NCBI RefSeq assembly: GCF_019207085.1
Contig: NZ_JAATOM010000029.1
Location: 1-64,000 of the forward strand
DNA length: 64,000 bases
Source: Variovorax sp. dw_308
GTDB lineage: Bacteria > Pseudomonadota > Gammaproteobacteria > Burkholderiales > Burkholderiaceae_C
Reading direction: 5' to 3'
The translations under genes and the position numbers were made by a program. Positions 62,983-64,000 of the stretch are shown piece by piece; within the stretch, counting starts at the first letter, position 1; each line of letters starts with the position of its first letter. The notes below the pieces were generated by a model, which was given only the letters and a program-made list of their open reading frames with translations, made no database searches and was not told the origin of the DNA.

Positions 62983-63672
62983 ATGCCAACAAGTAACGAC
63001 CGCAAAGAAGATTCCGAATGCGCCTCTGCTGCGAGCGCATTGGCCTTCGATCGTGAGAAGTGGGAGGCAAGCCGGGAAACAGAAAAGCGAGATTACAGTT
63101 TGCGCGAGCGGGAACAAGACTTCAAAGAAGCGGAAGCAAAGCGCTCACGTCTGACCAATCCCCTTGTGATTGCAGTTGTAGGAGGCCTGCTCACGGCTAT
63201 CGCAAACATCTATTCGACGCGCACCACGTCGGCAAATCAACAAGATATCGAACGGAATAAACTGTCGCAAGAGCGCCAACTTGCCAGCCAAAAGGCCGAA
63301 GAAGAACGAATACTTGATGCAATGAAGCTAGCGGGCTGCGATCAGATTAAGGATCGACTAACTGCGCTTATCCATGTTGGGCTGATAAGTGATCTTAATC
63401 GCAGGGCGAGTGTCGCTCAATACGTGAGCACTTTGAGCTGTGCGAACCCAATTCCTCCGCAACCGCCGTCGACGTCCCCACCTTTTGAGCTGAGTTCAGA
63501 TTGGCTCGGCGGTGGCCACAATCAAGGTGAGCTTTGCCAAGCGCTGAGGTCACAAGCGCTCGCGCGCTATCCAAACAGAGTAATTATTCAATTGTCATCC
63601 CGCGAGGAGAGCAAAAAAGATTGGCTGGGTCATGTCGAATACAGATATTTTTGTACGTTCCAGCCCCAATAA
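62983..63672 (+). CDS. Membrane-anchored coiled-coil protein, unknown function
   Basis: The protein of about 229 residues has an N-terminal charged coiled coil (DREKWEASRETEKRDYSLRE REQDF), one transmembrane helix (PLVIAVVGGLLTAIANIYS, about residues 60-78) and a second charged helix (RNKLSQERQLASQKAEEER). A proline-rich linker leads to a C-terminal domain (ELCQALRSQALARYPNRVII). The start at 62983 is chosen by the ATG that begins coding-like sequence. The topology resembles small membrane sensors or phage-type anchors. The function is unknown. Confidence 0.6.
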   Translation: MPTSNDRKEDSECASAASALAFDREKWEASRETEKRDYSLREREQDFKEAEAKRSRLTNPLVIAVVGGLLTAIANIYSTRTTSANQQDIERNKLSQERQLASQKAEEERILDAMKLAGCDQIKDRLTALIHVGLISDLNRRASVAQYVSTLSCANPIPPQPPSTSPPFELSSDWLGGGHNQGELCQALRSQALARYPNRVIIQLSSREESKKDWLGHVEYRYFCTFQPQ

Positions 63673-63731
63673 GTCATACGCGACCGGCTATTCGAGTCGA
63701 CAAACTGCGTCCTTGAATCTCGGGTCCTGAG

Positions 63732-63779
63732 TTGACAGCCTACGTTCCCACGTAGATAAACGTGGAAACATGATGTCAA
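63732..63779. repeat. Nested 48-bp dyad (possible recombination or regulatory site)
   Basis: The inner arms GTTCCCACGT and ACGTGGAAAC (one mismatch) flank a 6-bp spacer. Outer arms TTGACA and TGTCAA flank these symmetrically. The dyad lies between the membrane protein and IS debris. It could be a strong hairpin terminator (no T-run follows), an operator, or a recombinase core site. Confidence 0.45.
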
Positions 63780-63795
63780 ATCTTGAAGATTGGCA

Positions 63796-63955
63796 GCTCG
63801 GCTGTTAACCGGCCGCAAGCGCGACGGGCGCTCCGTATGTGACGAACAGGCCAGGGCCGAGTTGGTTGCCGAGTGTGGCAAGCCGGAGTGCCGCCACGGG
63901 TGCACGCTGGCACCGCGTGGACACCGGCGTGGGGAAGCCTCGGTGTGACGACCTG
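63796..63955 (+). pseudogene. Probable IS66 TnpA-like fragment
   Basis: A frame reading ARLLTGRKRDGRSVCDEQAR AELVAECGKPE resembles the start of IS66-family accessory proteins. It then shifts frame and stops. Only about 50 codons are present. The assignment is tentative. Confidence 0.35.
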
Positions 63956-64000
63956 CGCTTTTTGCTTGGCGTCTTGTGGTTGCTTTTAAGGGGTGATCGT

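Overview
The window reads as accessory DNA from a high-GC betaproteobacterium of the order Burkholderiales, with the Comamonadaceae (Variovorax and relatives) most likely. The clues are several Bug-type tricarboxylate-binding proteins, aromatic and nitrogen catabolic operons, and the styles of the IS elements. No rRNA, replication origin or CRISPR array is visible. Insertion-sequence debris from at least eight families (IS5, IS1380, IS701, IS110, IS3, IS630, IS30, Tn3, and probably IS66) breaks the window into blocks.

Layout. (1) 1-7.1 kb: the end of a carbamate kinase gene, an agmatinase-like ureohydrolase, a lone response-regulator receiver, a decayed region, and a LysR / TauD-type dioxygenase / Bug-protein unit. 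(2) 7.1-9.5 kb: broken IS5, IS1380 and Tn3 pieces. (3) 9.6-13.4 kb: a two-subunit aconitase X (hydroxyproline dehydratase type) with a Bug protein and a divergent LysR regulator. (4) 13.7-16.7 kb: an IS701-ended element carrying a DUF6788 gene, then fragments of two other IS. (5) 17.1-27.6 kb: an intact catabolic operon. It contains an AraC regulator, two flavin reductases, a RutA-like monooxygenase, a RidA/RutC-like protein, a RutD-like hydrolase, an ABC importer, a VanB-like reductase with a Rieske oxygenase, a substrate-binding protein and a Tsx-like porin. The likely substrate is an N-heterocycle such as a substituted pyrimidine. (6) 27.7-37.1 kb: a truncated toxin gene, an intact IS3, and a surface-polysaccharide block ending in a 1602-residue protein with two methyltransferase and two glycosyltransferase domains. 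(7) 37.5-42.6 kb: IS scrap, a BrnT/BrnA toxin-antitoxin pair, and one intact and one broken copy of the same tyrosine recombinase. (8) 42.7-60.7 kb: a biosynthetic island between two direct copies of a kfrA gene. (9) 60.8-64 kb: two unknown exported or membrane proteins and IS remains.

The main finding is the island in block 8. A tight seven-gene minus-strand operon (53.5 to 44.8 kb) encodes, in order: a PP-loop amidotransferase-like ATPase, a fused BchI-BchD AAA+/VWA protein, a VioC/MppO-type arginine or enduracididine hydroxylase, an MppR-like cyclase, a citrate-synthase-like condensing enzyme, an MppP-like PLP-dependent arginine oxidase/hydroxylase, and an acyl-CoA-dehydrogenase-fold flavoenzyme. 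Nearby are a 56-residue small ORF with a good promoter, a PaaK-type adenylating enzyme and a cytochrome P450. MppP and MppR together make the cyclic guanidine 2-ketoenduracididine in Streptomyces. Here they occur without an NRPS and without the MppQ transaminase, next to a condensing enzyme that could extend the keto acid. The island is visibly richer in A+T than its flanks. It sits beside an H-NS-family gene and a stand-alone tRNA-Arg(CCG), which suggests horizontal acquisition. I propose that it makes an undescribed cyclic-guanidine natural product; the product itself cannot be read from the sequence.
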